64,000 nt of DNA from Amyloporia xantha (GCA_036971615.1 JAYKKR010000015.1:682001-746000); one strand, 5' to 3'. Positions 24,682-39,151 are shown, counted from the stretch's first letter. Notes: generated by a model from the letters alone, not told the origin. Program-made: numbers and translations.

Positions 24682-26060
24682 ATGTCCCTCGATATGAAGC
24701 AACGCGCAGACTCCCCCAGCGACGGCTCTTCACGTGGTAACGTCGTCGATCATAATGCCCCTAATGGTGAGCCATCTTCCTCACCCTACCGGAATCCCCC
24801 TTGTGCTGATGCTTATTCGTGACATCAGTGACCGACGATGTTGCGCCTACAAGGCGGATTCCATCGAGCGGTGATACCCATGTAATTAAGGTGCAGCCGT
24901 TGAAGAGGAGCGAGATGCAGGTTAGCGAAAATGTCTCAAGTCCCGACATGGGTGATATCTAAAGTTGTTGCATCTGTTATCGTAGCCCTCATATGCCCAA
25001 GATCTGGGGACATCAGAGGTCAGTTGTGTAAAGCCGCAAGAGGAGTACTTCTCTGACCGCAGGTTCATTTGCATAGGTTACTCATGGTGTATACGGCTCC
25101 ATGATGCAAGTCCTGGGCTCTTGTGTAGGGTTCTGTGGTGCTATTCCTTGCTGCCCCCTGCCGAATCCTTTCCGCAACATTCCCCAAGGTATGTGTATTG
25201 TCTATGTCGCAGCGCCACAGGGGCCTTAAGACATCATGTTGCAGGGTCCGTCGGACTGGTCAGCAGATTCGGAAAATTCTACAAGTCCGTGGACCCTGGC
25301 TTGGTCCAGATCAACCCTTGCACGGAGAACGTGCGCATCGTCGACGTCAAAATCCAGATCATCTCCATTGGCAGGCAGAAGGTCATCACTCGCGACAACG
25401 TCGATGTCGAGATGTACGTTCTATTTATATCGAGTCTTCTTCTACCTTCCATTGCTAACGCCCCTGTGCAGCGACTCGGTCATGTACTACCAGATCATGA
25501 ACCCCTACAGAGCTGCGTTCGGTATCACGGATCTCCGCCAGGCGCTCATCGAGCGTGCCCAGACCACCCTCCGCCACGTTGTCGGTGCACGGGCAGTCCA
25601 GAGCGTCGTCACCGAGCGCGACGCCATCGCCTTCGAGATTGCCGAGATCGTCGGCGACGTCGCGGACAAGTGGGGCGTCGCCATCGAGGGCATCCTCATC
25701 AAGGACATCGTCTTCGGCGCGGACGTCTCCGCCTCGCTCTCCTCCGCGGCGCAGCAGAAGCGCATCGGCGAGTCCAAGGTCATCGCCGCGCGCGCCGAGG
25801 TCGACGCCGCGCGCCTCATGCGCCAGGCGGCGGACATCCTCGCGTCGCCCGCCGCGATGCAGATCCGGCAGCTCGAGGCGCTGCAGACGATGGCGAAGAC
25901 GGCGAACAGCAAGGTCGTGTTCGTGCCGATGCAGCTGCAGAGCGACGTCGTGGGGCGGATGGCCTCGCATGCGTCGGGGTCGGGGCTGGGCGACGAGGCG
26001 GGCGAGGGGATGGGCGCGGCTGGCCAGGTCGGCGTCTTGAACAGCGTTTCGCAGATGTAA
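24682..26060 (+). CDS. stomatin-like SPFH/band 7 membrane protein
   Basis: Membrane-scaffold protein of the stomatin branch. ATG at 24682 (MSLDMKQRADSPSDG), several small 5' exons, stop TAA at 26058-26060. After splicing: a short disordered N-terminus; a hydrophobic Cys-rich hairpin (GSCVGFCGAIPCCPLPNP) typical of the membrane insertion and palmitoylation region; the SPFH core (GSVGLVSRFGKFYKSVDPGL, RQKVITRDNVDVEIDSVMYY); a charged helix (DVSASLSSAAQQKRIGESK, AARAEVDAARLMRQAADIL); and FVPMQLQSD near the end. The last exon is markedly GC-rich at third positions compared with the 5' exons. The intron at the IDSVMYY junction removes the fragment near 25414-25470. Confidence 0.92.
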
Positions 26061-26330
26061 GAGAGTGAGCACGCAGCAGTCCACTACCCGGGCGTCCTAT
26101 TTGCGGGACTCTCTTGCTTACCCGGATCCCTATTATTTGTGCCATCACCTACCTAATGTCCTTTCCACGCGTGTGCCATTACGTTCTACGACTCTGCGAT
26201 ACCTTGTATAACAGGTGATGTTTGTTATTATGCTTACGTTACGCCTCCGAGATACCTTTGTCTTGTAGTGTCCTGTAGTGTTGTGATGATGAATGGATCA
26301 TATATATGCGACACGAAGCGTGGCGACTAT

Positions 26331-28488
26331 TCAAGCGAAGGCGTAAAAATACAACAGCTTAGAATGTGCTACAAACCACAACATATAACCCAAACAGTAC
26401 GTGCTCCTACCGGTGGAGGGCAGGCACAGACAGGACCAAACCGGTGAATGCCTGAATAGGAGGCGCGCGGACAGCGTCAGTACGTCGATCGCCGCCACCA
26501 TACTCGGAGAGTCACTGACCAGAGTAAACCAGAAGCCGGCATACAGCAAATCTCGCATCACTTGGCGATGCACGCTTTGGATCCGCGGGTCGAGCACGAC
26601 CTTCTCCGGGCCAAAGATCAGTGGTCTCCGATACTCGCCCTCCAAACCAGGATACGCACGCGAGCTATCGCCGGCGAAGTAACCGCTGCTGTTCCTCTTG
26701 TTTCCTAATAACGCCTTGGTGGTGAAAGGACGCGAGGCGGGGAGAACGGGGGGAGCAGCGCGTGAAGAATGATTTTTCAGGGGTGGAACTGTTCCTTCGC
26801 GGCACTCTGGCGGTGCGGGCATTGCGGGAACCGGGCAGGCGGTACGATTCGTCAAATTCAGCCCCACCTTCCCTGGCCGTAAGCGATATGAAGGGCGCGA
26901 TGGCGCCCATGTCATCGCTTGCCGTATTGGCAGGAATGACAGGGTCGCAGATTGGCGTGCGTGTCTGCTGTCTGGCGATGCTGATGACCTCTGCCCCGGG
27001 ATTCCACGCGACCCGCTCCGTCATGCGCACCTCGCCTTTCTCGCTGGTCTTGCGTCTGAAGTTGGGCCTGAGCACGCGCTCCCAGTGATGGGCGGCCTCT
27101 TCGTCCATCTCTTGCATCTCCCATGCCCGCAGCTGTGTGTGACCGCGTCCCCATACTTGGCTGCAAAACCTATTTTTGTGCGAGTACGTCAGTTACGTAC
27201 GACGATGTGAAATATGTCGGATTGGGACGCACCCCCTCCACGCAGAGTATGCTTGCATGAACCCCAGGCCCGCGAAAGGCACCGAGAACAAGCGCCACGC
27301 CCGGCTAGCCTGTGGCGGGGCAGGCACCGTGCAGATAAGCACGACGGCCACGACGATCCCAATGACCAGATTCGTGATCCCAATGCTATACCAGAAGAGC
27401 TGCTTCGGTAGGTTGATATTGGCAGAGGCAGCGGTGAGGAACCGCGGAAGGCTCGTGCTCTCCAGCATGTGCGAAATTTCCTCATATGCCGGTAGAAACT
27501 GTTTCAGAAAGTATGAGATCACGATCAATTTCGAGGAGTTTGGAAAAGGCGGGAACGTACGACGTCGGGGTGAGTATTCCATGTCAATTCCCGGATGACT
27601 GTATCCCGTACGACAGGGTCAAGCGGGAGCTCCTTCGCCGCTCCGGGCTTGAAAAACGTCGCCACGATGTGCATGCACTCTGTACGGAACGGCTGCGCGC
27701 TGGCCTTGGCCGCGATCGCGGCTCTAGACCCCGAATGTGTCTCTTGCACAGTCGTCATCGATGGATCACCGCTGTGCGAAAATTGCGCCGGAGCTGTTGA
27801 GGAGGGGGACCTAGACATGGTCGGCGCATCGTCGACGACGGGGCGAAGTCTGTCCGCCTTGCGTATGCTATCCGCAACACGCTCCGCTGTCCGCGCAGGG
27901 GTTGGGACGGCGAATGTAAAGTCTTTGCGGCCTGGGCTCGCTGCTTGGATTTTGTCCGGTAGCGAGAGAAAACGCTCGCGGTAGTCCTGAAACCATACGA
28001 TGAACTGCAAGTTCTCTATTGAGTACTCCTGCGGTAGATTAAACCTGTCAGCCGTGGTTCAATCGTGTTGAATAGGATGACGATAGACCTGGTATGTAAG
28101 GTAATCTTCGAAATCTCCTAAGCTGAAAAGAACGAGATTAGCACGCTGTCATTAGCTTGACGAATTTGAGTACGGCACGCGTGGCATCAAGACAAACGAT
28201 TTTAGATTCAAGAGGGAGAGCAATAGTGGAGAGACGACAGGGGATGTATCACCAGCCCCCTTGAAGACCAAATACGCGAAAGCCTACCACCAACTCGAAA
28301 GCGTACGTGTGAACTGGAAGCCAATCAGCTGAGCGAACTGACCTGATGGGAGAGCAGGTATCCCCTGATAGGACATTTGCCAACGAGATGCTCGATAATT
28401 GGGACTTGCCACTGATTCTGTTTGCGTAGTGCTGGAACATGGCACCATATGTCCTCCTACCGTCCGGGCGGCCCCGTCGGTGGGACAT
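26331..28488 (-). CDS. Rax1-like RGS-domain membrane protein
   Basis: RGS-domain protein anchored by C-terminal membrane segments, as in the fungal Rax1/bud-site group. ATG at 28488 (MSHRRGRPDGRRTYG); an in-frame upstream TTG is not needed. Early exons join as ISLANVLSGDTCSPIS, LGDFEDYLTYQ and EYSIENLQFIVWFQDYRER, the start of the RGS fold. The second half of the fold includes QPFRTECMHIVATFFKPGAA and DPVVRDTVIRELTWNTHPDV. Then LESTSLPRFLTAASANINLP, a TM helix (ITNLVIGIVVAVVLI), and a cytoplasmic segment (HHWERVLRPNFRRKTSEKGE). An intron of about 60 bp near 26.81-26.87 kb joins ISLTARE to ECREGTVPPL. It ends RPLIFGPEKVVLDPRIQ plus a hydrophobic tail; the last ~60 residues and the stop are less certain. 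Confidence 0.82.
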
Positions 28489-28807
28489 GTCGTCAATGCG
28501 CGGGAAGCGGGAGGCAGTCAATGGTTAACGAAGAGGAGCATGCCTGCGACAAAGCCTTCCAGGTCATAGGCGGAAGCAAGTCCAATAATGGGCGCGGCGT
28601 GCGGATGGTCAGAATTCGGACGCGGAAGCACTGCCAAGTTAGTAGCCTAGTACGCGGCGCCCTCCGCAAGATAACTCACCCTGCTTATATGTTCTGAGAG
28701 ATTAAAAGATGGACAGCATAAATGTTTCTCATCCAATGAAGAAAACGGGGTATGGAGGACCCTTCGTGAGATTATAAGCGCATGTGGCTCGTCCTATCGT
28801 CAGCGGC

Positions 28808-29413
28808 TCATGAACCATTACAATTGGACTGATGGATAGGAACTCTGTTGGCCGTGATCCTACACTTTTGTGTGGACAGTAGGAGGCGGCAGGGAGAAAG
28901 AATACAGATTGGCGACCAGCCTTGCTTGGAAGTGCACAGAGACGCATGCCTAGATTCAGCATGATCGTCAATCTGAGAAAGTACTTTTCCGCGTGCCTCG
29001 CGATCGTGCTCTGCCTCTTCCTGGAATGCCGCTGAGTCAGAAATTATTGCCGGGCCGGCGTAGGGAGACATGCATGTTTCTCCTCGGAGAACTTGAAGCT
29101 CACCCGACGGTTCATAGTACTTATTAGAGAAGAGACACGGACAACTTCATCGTGATTGGTATTTATTTACTTAATCAGGTACCCTCCGCGCAGAGCCCTC
29201 GTATTCACTAAGAAGCCGCACTACTCCCAGAATGCCCCTCGCCGCTTGAGTAAGACAGCGCAAACACCGTTTGGGACGGACATTCCTATCGGCTGAATCG
29301 GTGGAGTTGAACGGGTACTTGGACCGAGACACTGAAGATTGATCACGGGCGGGGACAGTCCGCTCAGTACGTCTAACAGGTAGCATCACATCATTGAGTC
29401 CGACATGTATCAT
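28808..29413 (-). CDS. tentative uncharacterised small protein
   Basis: Two long frames join across a plausible phase-0 intron (donor gtacct after EGSARR, acceptor aataag before YYEPSGELQVLRGE, about 67 bp). ATG at 29413 (MIHVGLNDVMLPVRR), stop near 28808, about 165 residues. The middle is protein-like (KRCLRCLTQAARGILGVVR; AAFQEEAEHDREARGKVLSQ), but no family is recognised. The last ~35 residues may be intronic. It could still be a chance frame. Confidence 0.35.
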
Positions 29414-30536
29414 GCCTTTTTGTAAGATCAGTGGCGACTGTGACCAGTTTCCAGATTTTGTGTAAAGTCAAGCAAAGTTTGAGGGTACACAGGCGATCTC
29501 ATATATGGTCGCAGACTACCCAACGGTGCCCTCACCGATGCAATGGTGGCATGGGACGGGACTTCTTGGCCACCCCATTGGCACAGTTATTTTGACACGG
29601 CATCTGGAGACCTATCAATCAAAAGCAGTGTGTGATGGTGCGTGGTATCCGGAGACTGACAGGACGACCCAAAATATGAAGCATGAGTATCAAAATAGTC
29701 GTGTCAAGACAGGGTAGACTGCTCGTTTCGAGATAGGTAGACTGCTAAATACCATGACAAGGAAGGCCCAGATTTTGCCCTACTAAACATGGCCCAGCCA
29801 GCCCCGACGTGCAAAATGCAAATTGATGGACTGCCTGGTATTGGCAGACTCCGTATGAAACAAGAAGAGACAGATATATCACTGCATAGAATTGATTTAT
29901 TGCGCGAGTCCCAGTCGGCTCGTAGAATGTCCCGTACCTGCAACATGAATTTAATGATAGGCGTGCTGCTGCTCCACCGCCATTTTTTTTCATTGATTCG
30001 GTTGTCCTGTTAATTAACCCTGAGGACTCGATTTCATAGAGGCGGAAAGGTGAATGCCTCTCCTTCGATGCGGGGCACCGACAAGCTCGCTGTGTTCCCT
30101 GACTGTGCACAAAGAAAGTATCAACTTAAACGCCAACATAGGCCTTGCAATATATAGCGAAGGCGATGGATAGTTTTCGCATTCAGATAAACATCTAGAA
30201 TGCCTCTTATAAATTATAAATGAAAGAGAAAGATGGTTTCAGACATACCTCTTTGCGCACTTCTGCTCCTTGTATTTCAATCTGGAGGTTCAGCATGTCT
30301 GCAAGAGTCCTATATCTGTTCGCTTTGCTTTTGAGGAAGAAAAAAGATAAGGAGATGTGGTTGGTATGAACATCAGTAAGCGCGCTGGTGCGTCTACGAT
30401 CGGCCGTGTTTGGATTGTTGATCGACGACTTCTTCCCTGTTCTTCCTCTCGGACTCATTTGACTTCTACCCCCACCACGACAGCAGCCAGCGACTGAGGA
30501 CTCATTAATATTATCTGGCTGTGCCCCTAACACGCT
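29414..30536. other. intergenic region, nothing recognised
   Basis: About 1.1 kb AT-richer DNA upstream of RRP7. No frame with family motifs. A TATA-like aatatata lies near 30150. Confidence 0.5.
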
Positions 30537-31579
30537 ATGGAGAAAACCACTCTACCAACGACCTTAGCAGGCTTCACGGTCCTGCCAATATCCTACTCTG
30601 CTACATCGACTCACGTACTTTACGCACGCTCCCACTCGGGCTCAAAAAAATCCAAGGGGAATGCTAAGGGAAAGGGCGTAGACTTTCCCGAAGGCCGTAC
30701 GCTCTTCTTGGTAAATGTGCCGCCAGATGCGACCGAACGCGAGATCACATTATTTTTCAAAGCCAGTGGAACCGTCGAGAGGGTAGTCTTCGATGGCGAC
30801 ACTGAATCAGCGGAGGAACAGCAGGGGGATGAGAGTGATAGCGATGAGGGAAGTGATGAAGACGGCGGTGAAGACGCGGAGGACGAGGAGGTAGCGGAGC
30901 GTCCTCGAAAGAAGCGAAAAACGGGCAAGGATGTTCCGCCGCAGGTGGTCCCCTTACCGTCCTCATCACTCAGAACACTACGACGAACGGGTCGTTCAGC
31001 ACACGTTGTATTCCTGGACGAATCATCGCTTTCGCGCGCACTTTCTTCATCTTCAAAACCAAAGCCATGGCCGACGGACTCGTCGACACCAATAGGACTG
31101 GATCATTACAGAGCTCTCTACGACTCCCAACGACCACCGCTGGACGTCGTTAAATCGCACGCGGATACATGGATGGAACTATTCGAGTACGAACAAGCGA
31201 AGAAGAAGCAGGAGAGCAAGTATCGAATGGGAGAGGCGATTGTGGACGAGGACGGCTTTACGCTGGTCACCCGGGGCGGTGCTTACGGGAAAACACTGGG
31301 AGGAGGAGTCGGTGTGGCGAGCAAGACGTTCCAAGGCGGGCAGCAGGAGAAGAGCGGGAAGAGGAGCAGGAAAAATAATAAGGAAAAGAAGGAGAAGGAG
31401 GGATTCTACGCTTTCCAGACGCACGAGAAGAAGCGGAAAGGTGAGAGTGGAATTTTGGTCCTTGAGGGCACCTTACTAAATGTTCTTGCCCAGAATTGCT
31501 CGATCTCAAGAGAAATTGGGAGGAGGACAAAGCGAAAGTGGAGAAGTTGAAGCAGTCGAGGAAATTCAGGCCATACTGA
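30537..31579 (+). CDS. rrp7: ribosomal RNA-processing protein 7 (Rrp7)
   Basis: Pre-40S assembly factor of the nucleolar UTP-C/CURI complex. ATG at 30537 (MEKTTLPTTLAGFTVLPI), one intron 31441-31493 (donor gtgaga, branch-like ttactaaa), stop TGA at 31577-31579. Seen: a diverged RRM (RTLFLVNVPPDATEREITLF ... GRSAHVVFLDES) with a long acidic insert (DESDSDEGSDEDGGEDAEDE) in the middle; a central WMELFEYEQAKKKQES helix; DEDGFTLVTRGG; and the signature C-terminus FYAFQTHEKKRKELLDLKRN ... SRKFRPY. The complete C-terminal signature makes the call firm. About 330 residues, normal for the family. Confidence 0.95.
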
Positions 31580-32039
31580 CCATACTGAGCTTGCCTCGTT
31601 CCGTCCAGCTCACTCATGTGCTTATGTCCTTGAGGTTCCTGGTGCTTGCAGTAGCAGCTAGGAATGATTCGGTGTGACAACGAACGGTTCATGGACCTGT
31701 GTCATATTAGTTGCTACCCTCAGCGATCCCTAACAGCTCTGTCGAGCGGTTGAAGCATCAGTTGTGTGCAGTCATTCCAGTCGTTGGCACAGATAATCTT
31801 GAGCATCAACACCCTGGAAGATGTCCTAGTGAAAGGAGCACTAGTGCAACCTGAAGAGTCATCAAGTAGAGCAGACGCCACACGTCCTGTATCCGAGCCT
31901 TCAAAACATTGAGAGTATATGCCAATCTCCGGTAATTGATGTAGCCAATCGTACAGATTACAGTGTAATTGTGATAGTTTTCCGTTCCGTTGAGTTTGTG
32001 TTAATGCAATGTCCCTTGGTCCTCTAACTTCGTGCCGTT
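31580..32039. other. convergent intergenic region
   Basis: 460 bp between two converging stops; expected to hold both 3' UTRs. Nothing else seen. Confidence 0.5.
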
Positions 32040-32747
32040 CTAAGCATCGTAGCCTGGAGGTGCGTCATCAGGCGTCCCGCCAGAATAGGATGGTCCTGCT
32101 TCTGCTGGACTGTACAAAGCTATATACATAGCCGTCGTCAGTAAGTAGTTATGTGCGATGCTATGAGGGTCATACGCACGCAGCCCCTCCTCGTCGTCTG
32201 CTACTTGCCGCTTCATGTAGACTGCCCGCTCCCGTGTCTTGTCCAACGCACTCACGAATTCAAAGAGACCCTTATCCTTGAAGCGTATCTCCGCTTTCGT
32301 TCCCTCGGTCAATCCACCCTCAGGAGAGGGTCTGATCTCGACCTCTAGGTAGTTGGAGCCAAAGTAAGGCTGCTCGAACTTGGTAGATAGCAGCGATGGG
32401 AGGGGAACGGAGAGCGACTGAAGGGGAGCTTTGCTCGCACCGTCCGACACGAATATCAGCTGCGATCACACAGAACCAGGGGAGAGAAGAGAAGACCGGT
32501 GTTAGTGTTTCCCATCGAAGTCGATGCCAAACTGCAAGCGCACACGCTGGTCGGTGAGCCACAGCCGGCCCACGTCCTTCAGCTTCCTCGTTCCTCCAGA
32601 GCCTCCTGAGCTTGATCCCCGCGATGGCGGTGCGTCGGGGACCGTCAGAGCGAGTTCGACGCCAGCTTCGATTGTCCTGATCGTCAGCTCATTGGGGAGA
32701 GGTATCGGAGAGCGTGCAGGGCTAAGCATAACACAGTTGAGCGCCAT
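32040..32747 (-). CDS. WBP2-like GRAM-domain protein with C-terminal PPxY motif
   Basis: GRAM (PH-like) adaptor of the WW-domain-binding-protein-2 type. ATG at 32747 (MALNCVMLSPARSPIPLP), stop TAG at 32040-32042. An intron of about 87 bp (weak donor gtgcgc, acceptor gatcgcag) joins GRLWLTDQR to LIFVSDGASKAPLQSLSVPL, restoring the GRAM strand pattern; without it the frame hits TAA. Downstream: KFEQPYFGSNYLEVEIRPSP, GTKAEIRFKDKGLFEFVSAL, RERAVYMKRQ. The protein ends DDAPPGYDA; PPGY fits PPxY, the ligand for WW domains such as Rsp5/Nedd4 ligases. About 210 residues. Binding partners are inferred. Confidence 0.85.
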
Positions 32748-33359
32748 GATAATCGTAAGTCGTGGAGGTATAGGTATGAAATCGTCAGGTCACCAGTCAA
32801 TAACATATCCTGTGCATGGGCGCCGTCAAGCTTATAGCCCTGTGCCGTGAGAACGTGGCGGTCACCAGAGATCAGGCAGGCATTGCGCGCCGCAACCACG
32901 ATGTAAAGTGTGTTCGAGTGCTTTCCAGATCGTCGAGTCCGAATCAACAAGTGTGCGCCAGGTCATCTGCTTATGTGTGTTATGCTATACCTCCACCATT
33001 GCGATGTCGGGAAATCTCTGAATGCGCATATATTTTTGGCGGAACATCTCAAGGTATGCTAGCGGCTTGATCATTGATTCGTGTTTGTTATGCTTTTTCA
33101 ACATGTTGAGAAGATGAAGCATGGATTGAGCGATATTCTATTGACACAATGTAGAAATGCGAGGCAATCGACATCGCCAGAAGTAATCAACGGGCAGTGA
33201 CGATCTCCGCATAACAGCTTTTACCGAAAGTCATGTAAGGTATAATCCATACATTTCTTAGCGGCCGTAAGTTGACGTGGCGATTGGATCAGTGGAAAAC
33301 ACGACGGAGAAATGACAGGTACAGCGTATGTTTAAGCAAGCACTCCAAGCAAGAGGTAC
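32748..33359. other. intergenic region, nothing recognised
   Basis: 612 bp between two minus-strand genes: upstream region of the GRAM gene and 3' flank of the transporter gene. Confidence 0.5.
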
Positions 33360-34577
33360 TCATGCACTCTCCGGGTCGGAATATGCGACGACAACGGGAG
33401 GAAGGCGAATGACCTCGAACGTGGATGCACGAGTGTAAAACCCTGATAGGGCTCCGTAGTATGCGCCGGCCGTCGCTGCAAGACCGAATGCGCCGCCAGC
33501 GGTGTTGACATGAGGGTTGGCTACAAGGTAAAGTATCCGAGTCAGTGGTCCTGAAGCTGTGTGGGCGCTGGAAGGCGGCTTACGGTGGAAGCAGTTCGCT
33601 GACAGGCATCCCAACGCGATCACCGTCATACCCAGCGTCCACACGATTGGGGCTGTTGTGCGAAGAGCACCGATGCTATTGTGGTACGTCAGAAGGCGAT
33701 CTGTTTCGCTCTGCATGAAGTGACTCACCAGAACAGCCCAGTGATGAGACTATCCCGGTCGGAAAGTCAGTCAGTCGACGCCGTCGACATTAGTTATGCT
33801 ACGTACCACCAAATCGCAAGGTAGATGCCGATGGCATGTGTGAATTCCTCCGTGACGACGCCGTTAACAGAGTATGCAGACCTGTGCACGAGTAAGCGAA
33901 TTGAAGCACAATTAGCGGTTGGAACTTACGCAAGACCGATCTCTGGAAGGTAGAGTGCACCGTAGGAAAGGTTGAAGCCCCCGTATGTGGCAAAAACAGT
34001 ACTGATCAATTGTTTCAGTATCATGCAGAACAGGACCGATCAATGGGGAATCACGGGTACTCACGCCGCGAAGGTGTGGCTACAGATCATTCTGTTAGCA
34101 TTGCTACTCAGCAGCATGATGGATGAAGCATACCCAAGGTAGAACTCCCACATCCCGACCAACGTTTGGGAGATGCCGCCGTAGCTGTGGACATCCATCA
34201 CAACATGTCCTAATTGTGATTGGATATGCTGGGACACTCACAATATGGCAAAAACTAGGACTAGGTTTGGCGTCGTCACACCACCGGCGCCCAGTGTCAG
34301 CAGGGATGAGCACAAGAAAACAGTGCCATATGCCAACATCCCGAGAGGGGTCTGTTTCGGTCGGTATAGTGAGTGCAGACATTCCAACGGTGAGACCAAA
34401 TTTGCCACATACCGGGTCGCCGAATACGTGCGGTGGCGGAGCAGCCTGGCCAGGCGCAGCAGGACGCGGCTCCGGGCTCAGAGGCTCGTTGAAGTAGTTG
34501 ACATGAGTGCGACTCTCTGGCCTGGTGGTCACCGTGACGCCCTCGGACTTCTCGTACTTATCTGACGCGGTGGACAT
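33360..34577 (-). CDS. Gpr1/Fun34/YaaH (Ato/Ady2) acetate-transporter family protein
   Basis: Six-TM transporter family moving acetate or ammonium across the plasma membrane. ATG at 34577 (MSTASDKYEKSEGVTVTTR); an in-frame ATG at 34655 would add 26 residues. Stop TGA at 33360-33362; about seven exons. Spliced blocks: HVFGDP | TPLGMLAYGTVFLCSSLLTL, GAGGVTTPNLVLVFAIFYGG, ISQTLVGMWEFYLGHTFAA, TVFATYGGFNLSYGALYLPE, EEFTHAIGIYLAIW, IGALRTTAPIVWTLGMTVIA, AGGAFGLAATAGAYYGALSG, then a short tail ending YSDPESA. The family signature NPxPLGL reads GDPTPLGM here, with Asp for the usual Asn at the exon junction. Confidence 0.9.
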
Positions 34578-36166
34578 GGCTACGGAGGGGCAGGGTATGG
34601 GACGTGGGATGGACAGGAGGGGAGTACCAGAGAAACCACCGGAAAAAGAAGCCACGTCTTCTTATATGTGGGCCAGGAAACCCAATACTCGCCGTGTGGC
34701 CAGCGGTGGGGCGGCGTTACTACTTGCGACAAAACACTCGCACGGCTGATGGGAATGCTTCCTGTGATCTCCATTTTGCTGACGATGCCAGGCATAAGAA
34801 TTTAGAGGACGTCCCATATCCGGTACGGACCCCATTCTTGTCAATACATTCTTCGGAGACTGGAGATCTCTCACCACCACCGAAAGTGTTTCTATAGGTC
34901 CGATAATCTTGCGACAACTCCGGAGCCATGCAACAATCCGATGACAAGTTGCAGCCTGGAAACGAGGCTCTGAATGGGGCAAACATAACTCATCGTCCTT
35001 GTTACCGCACGCGCTTTGAATTGGGGATACAGAACAGAGTGCCATTTTCGTCCTACAGCCACATTGTTGATTTGCGCATGCATCTCAACTGTTTTCCCAT
35101 GCGCACAATGTGCCGTATGGCGTCGCGTATGCGATAGCGAGCGTGGGTTCTCTACGACTTGGATCAGGAGATGCAAACCTTGACGCGGGTCAAGCGCATA
35201 CCTTCCTTTTCTCATCGGCGGACAGCCAAGATCCTGGACGAACTGGTTAGGCCAGGCACGCTAGAGGTGTGGTTACAGCGTCTAGAGGATCCATTGTTCA
35301 CATCCCAGGATGACGCGCGGAGGCGGTGGGCGAAGATGCCAACGGTGGTCAACTTACTAGAAGTTGCATAGACCGGAATGGCAAACTCACACCAAGACTA
35401 CGGTGCGGGAGTGCATCTCGTGGTATCTAGATTGATCTCCGTAGAGTCGCAAGACCTGCAATGTGGATGCGATTTGTTCCCGCCTTCCTCGACTCGGAAA
35501 TAATGGTCGCGGAATATCAGGTCTTGGGAGTAGGGTCCTTCCAATACAGTGATGACAATCAAGCTTTGGGTGAACCTGGGGCTCAAGGAACTTCTTCACA
35601 CAACCTTCAAGATCAGCCTGCACCTCATGCTACGTTGCTGCGTTTGATGGTTACGTGGAGGTATCCGGACGCGACTGGTCATAACGCAATCGGCACCCGA
35701 TCACACTCAGATCAGTTCCACTCGCCTGATCTATTCAATACACCAATCTCCCATACCTGAAACGTCGACTTCAATTCGAAGTTGAGTACTCAGTGCCCTG
35801 CTTGTGTTTTTCCACTACCACTCCCACCCTATGCCATACATGCTCCCATCGGGAGCTATATGAGTCTAATCTGATAACTTTTCTCATAGGCTACGAGGCT
35901 AGTACCGCCCCCACCGTGAGTACTAACACTCACACTGATCAGCCTCCGATAGAACGAGAAGAGGTTTGGTGTATTGCGAACTCAATAACTAGTTATCTAT
36001 CAAACCCAACATATCCACCGTTTCAAAGTGTCTTTGTCGACATAATGATGGAGATAACATGCTCTATAGTGTCTCGAGCGCAATGTCCGCCTGGACGGAC
36101 CTGTTTCCCTTTTGAAAGCATTGGTACTGACCGCTATTGCTATCGCATTACCACCATTCCTCTCGA
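34578..36166. other. intergenic region, nothing recognised
   Basis: About 1.6 kb between the transporter start and tRNA-Arg. Several 60-120 codon frames overlap on both strands without motifs or coherent splicing; one plus-strand frame even runs through the tRNA gene. I assign no gene. Confidence 0.5.
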
Positions 36167-36249
36167 GGCTACCTGGCGCAATGGTAGCGCGTTTGGCTTC
36201 GATTGCCGACGGTACCAAAAGGTTGCAGGTTCGAGTCCTGCGGTGGTCA
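36167..36249 (+). tRNA. tRNA-Arg(TCG) with 11-nt intron, copy 1
   Basis: Full cloverleaf: acceptor GGCTACC pairs with GGTGGTC (G-U wobbles allowed) plus discriminator A; D-stem GCGC/GCGC with loop AATGGTA; anticodon stem TTTGG/CCAAA; T-arm GCAGG TTCGAGT CCTGC. The anticodon-side loop is 18 nt, so a 7-nt loop CT-TCG-A..A plus an 11-nt intron after position 37. Anticodon TCG reads Arg CGA. A and B boxes are present. Confidence 0.95.
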
Positions 36250-36254
36250 GTCTC

Positions 36255-36259
36255 TTTTT
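36255..36259 (+). terminator. Pol III T-run for tRNA-Arg copy 1
   Basis: TTTTT starting 6 bp after the tRNA 3' end; a second run of six T lies at 36268-36273. Confidence 0.75.
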
Positions 36260-36510
36260 CGCAATGCTTTTTTGACTGGCCGAATGTGTGTGTTCGCTTC
36301 AGGTCGATGTTCCCAGTATGATGTTTGTCGGAAACTCAAGTAATTAATATCCCCACCGTATTTTAATTTCTCAATATATCTTCCTCGTGTCAACGATTCA
36401 ACTTGAATACATGCGTGATATTATTGCCAATTGCAATTCCATGCAGAAGTCCGTTATGCAAATGATAAGGAAAATATGCTAGAACGACAGAAGTCATAGA
36501 GCCACGAACA

Positions 36511-38878
<2,368 letters not shown>

Positions 38879-39143
38879 TTATCCAAGAAAGGGTCGGCTT
38901 CTTTTGGCACGACGTCCAACTGCACGTCCGCTTGAGAGTGAAAAGTCGCTCCGAAAGACCAAGAAGAAAGCAGCACAAAATTAAAAGGTCACAAGTGTTA
39001 CATGCAAACAGACTAAGGGGGATGCAGGTGGGTCGGGCGACCTGAGGATGTGGAGATCGGTGGCACAACGAGTTGCAGTGCGCGCTCGCGTCGACGCGTC
39101 GTTCGGAAACGGTCACATGACTAAGCAAAAGGAAAAAAGGTCC

Positions 39144-39148
39144 AAAAA
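39144..39148 (-). terminator. Pol III T-run for tRNA-Arg copy 2
   Basis: Five T on the minus strand, just past the 3' end of the tRNA at 39152. Confidence 0.75.
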
Positions 39149-39151
39149 GAA

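Noticed and set aside
32470..32510. TAA shortly after LTDQR in the GRAM-domain gene
   Set aside because: Splicing from the gtgcgc donor to gatcgcag gives GRLWLTDQRLIFVSDG, the expected GRAM strand.
36167..36249. Reading the tRNA as tRNA-Trp(CCA)
   Set aside because: CCA is part of the anticodon stem strand CCAAA; the 7-nt loop with T33 and purine 37 gives TCG (Arg).
35793..36275. 160-codon plus-strand frame
   Set aside because: Runs straight through the tRNA-Arg gene and lacks protein-like character; chance frame.
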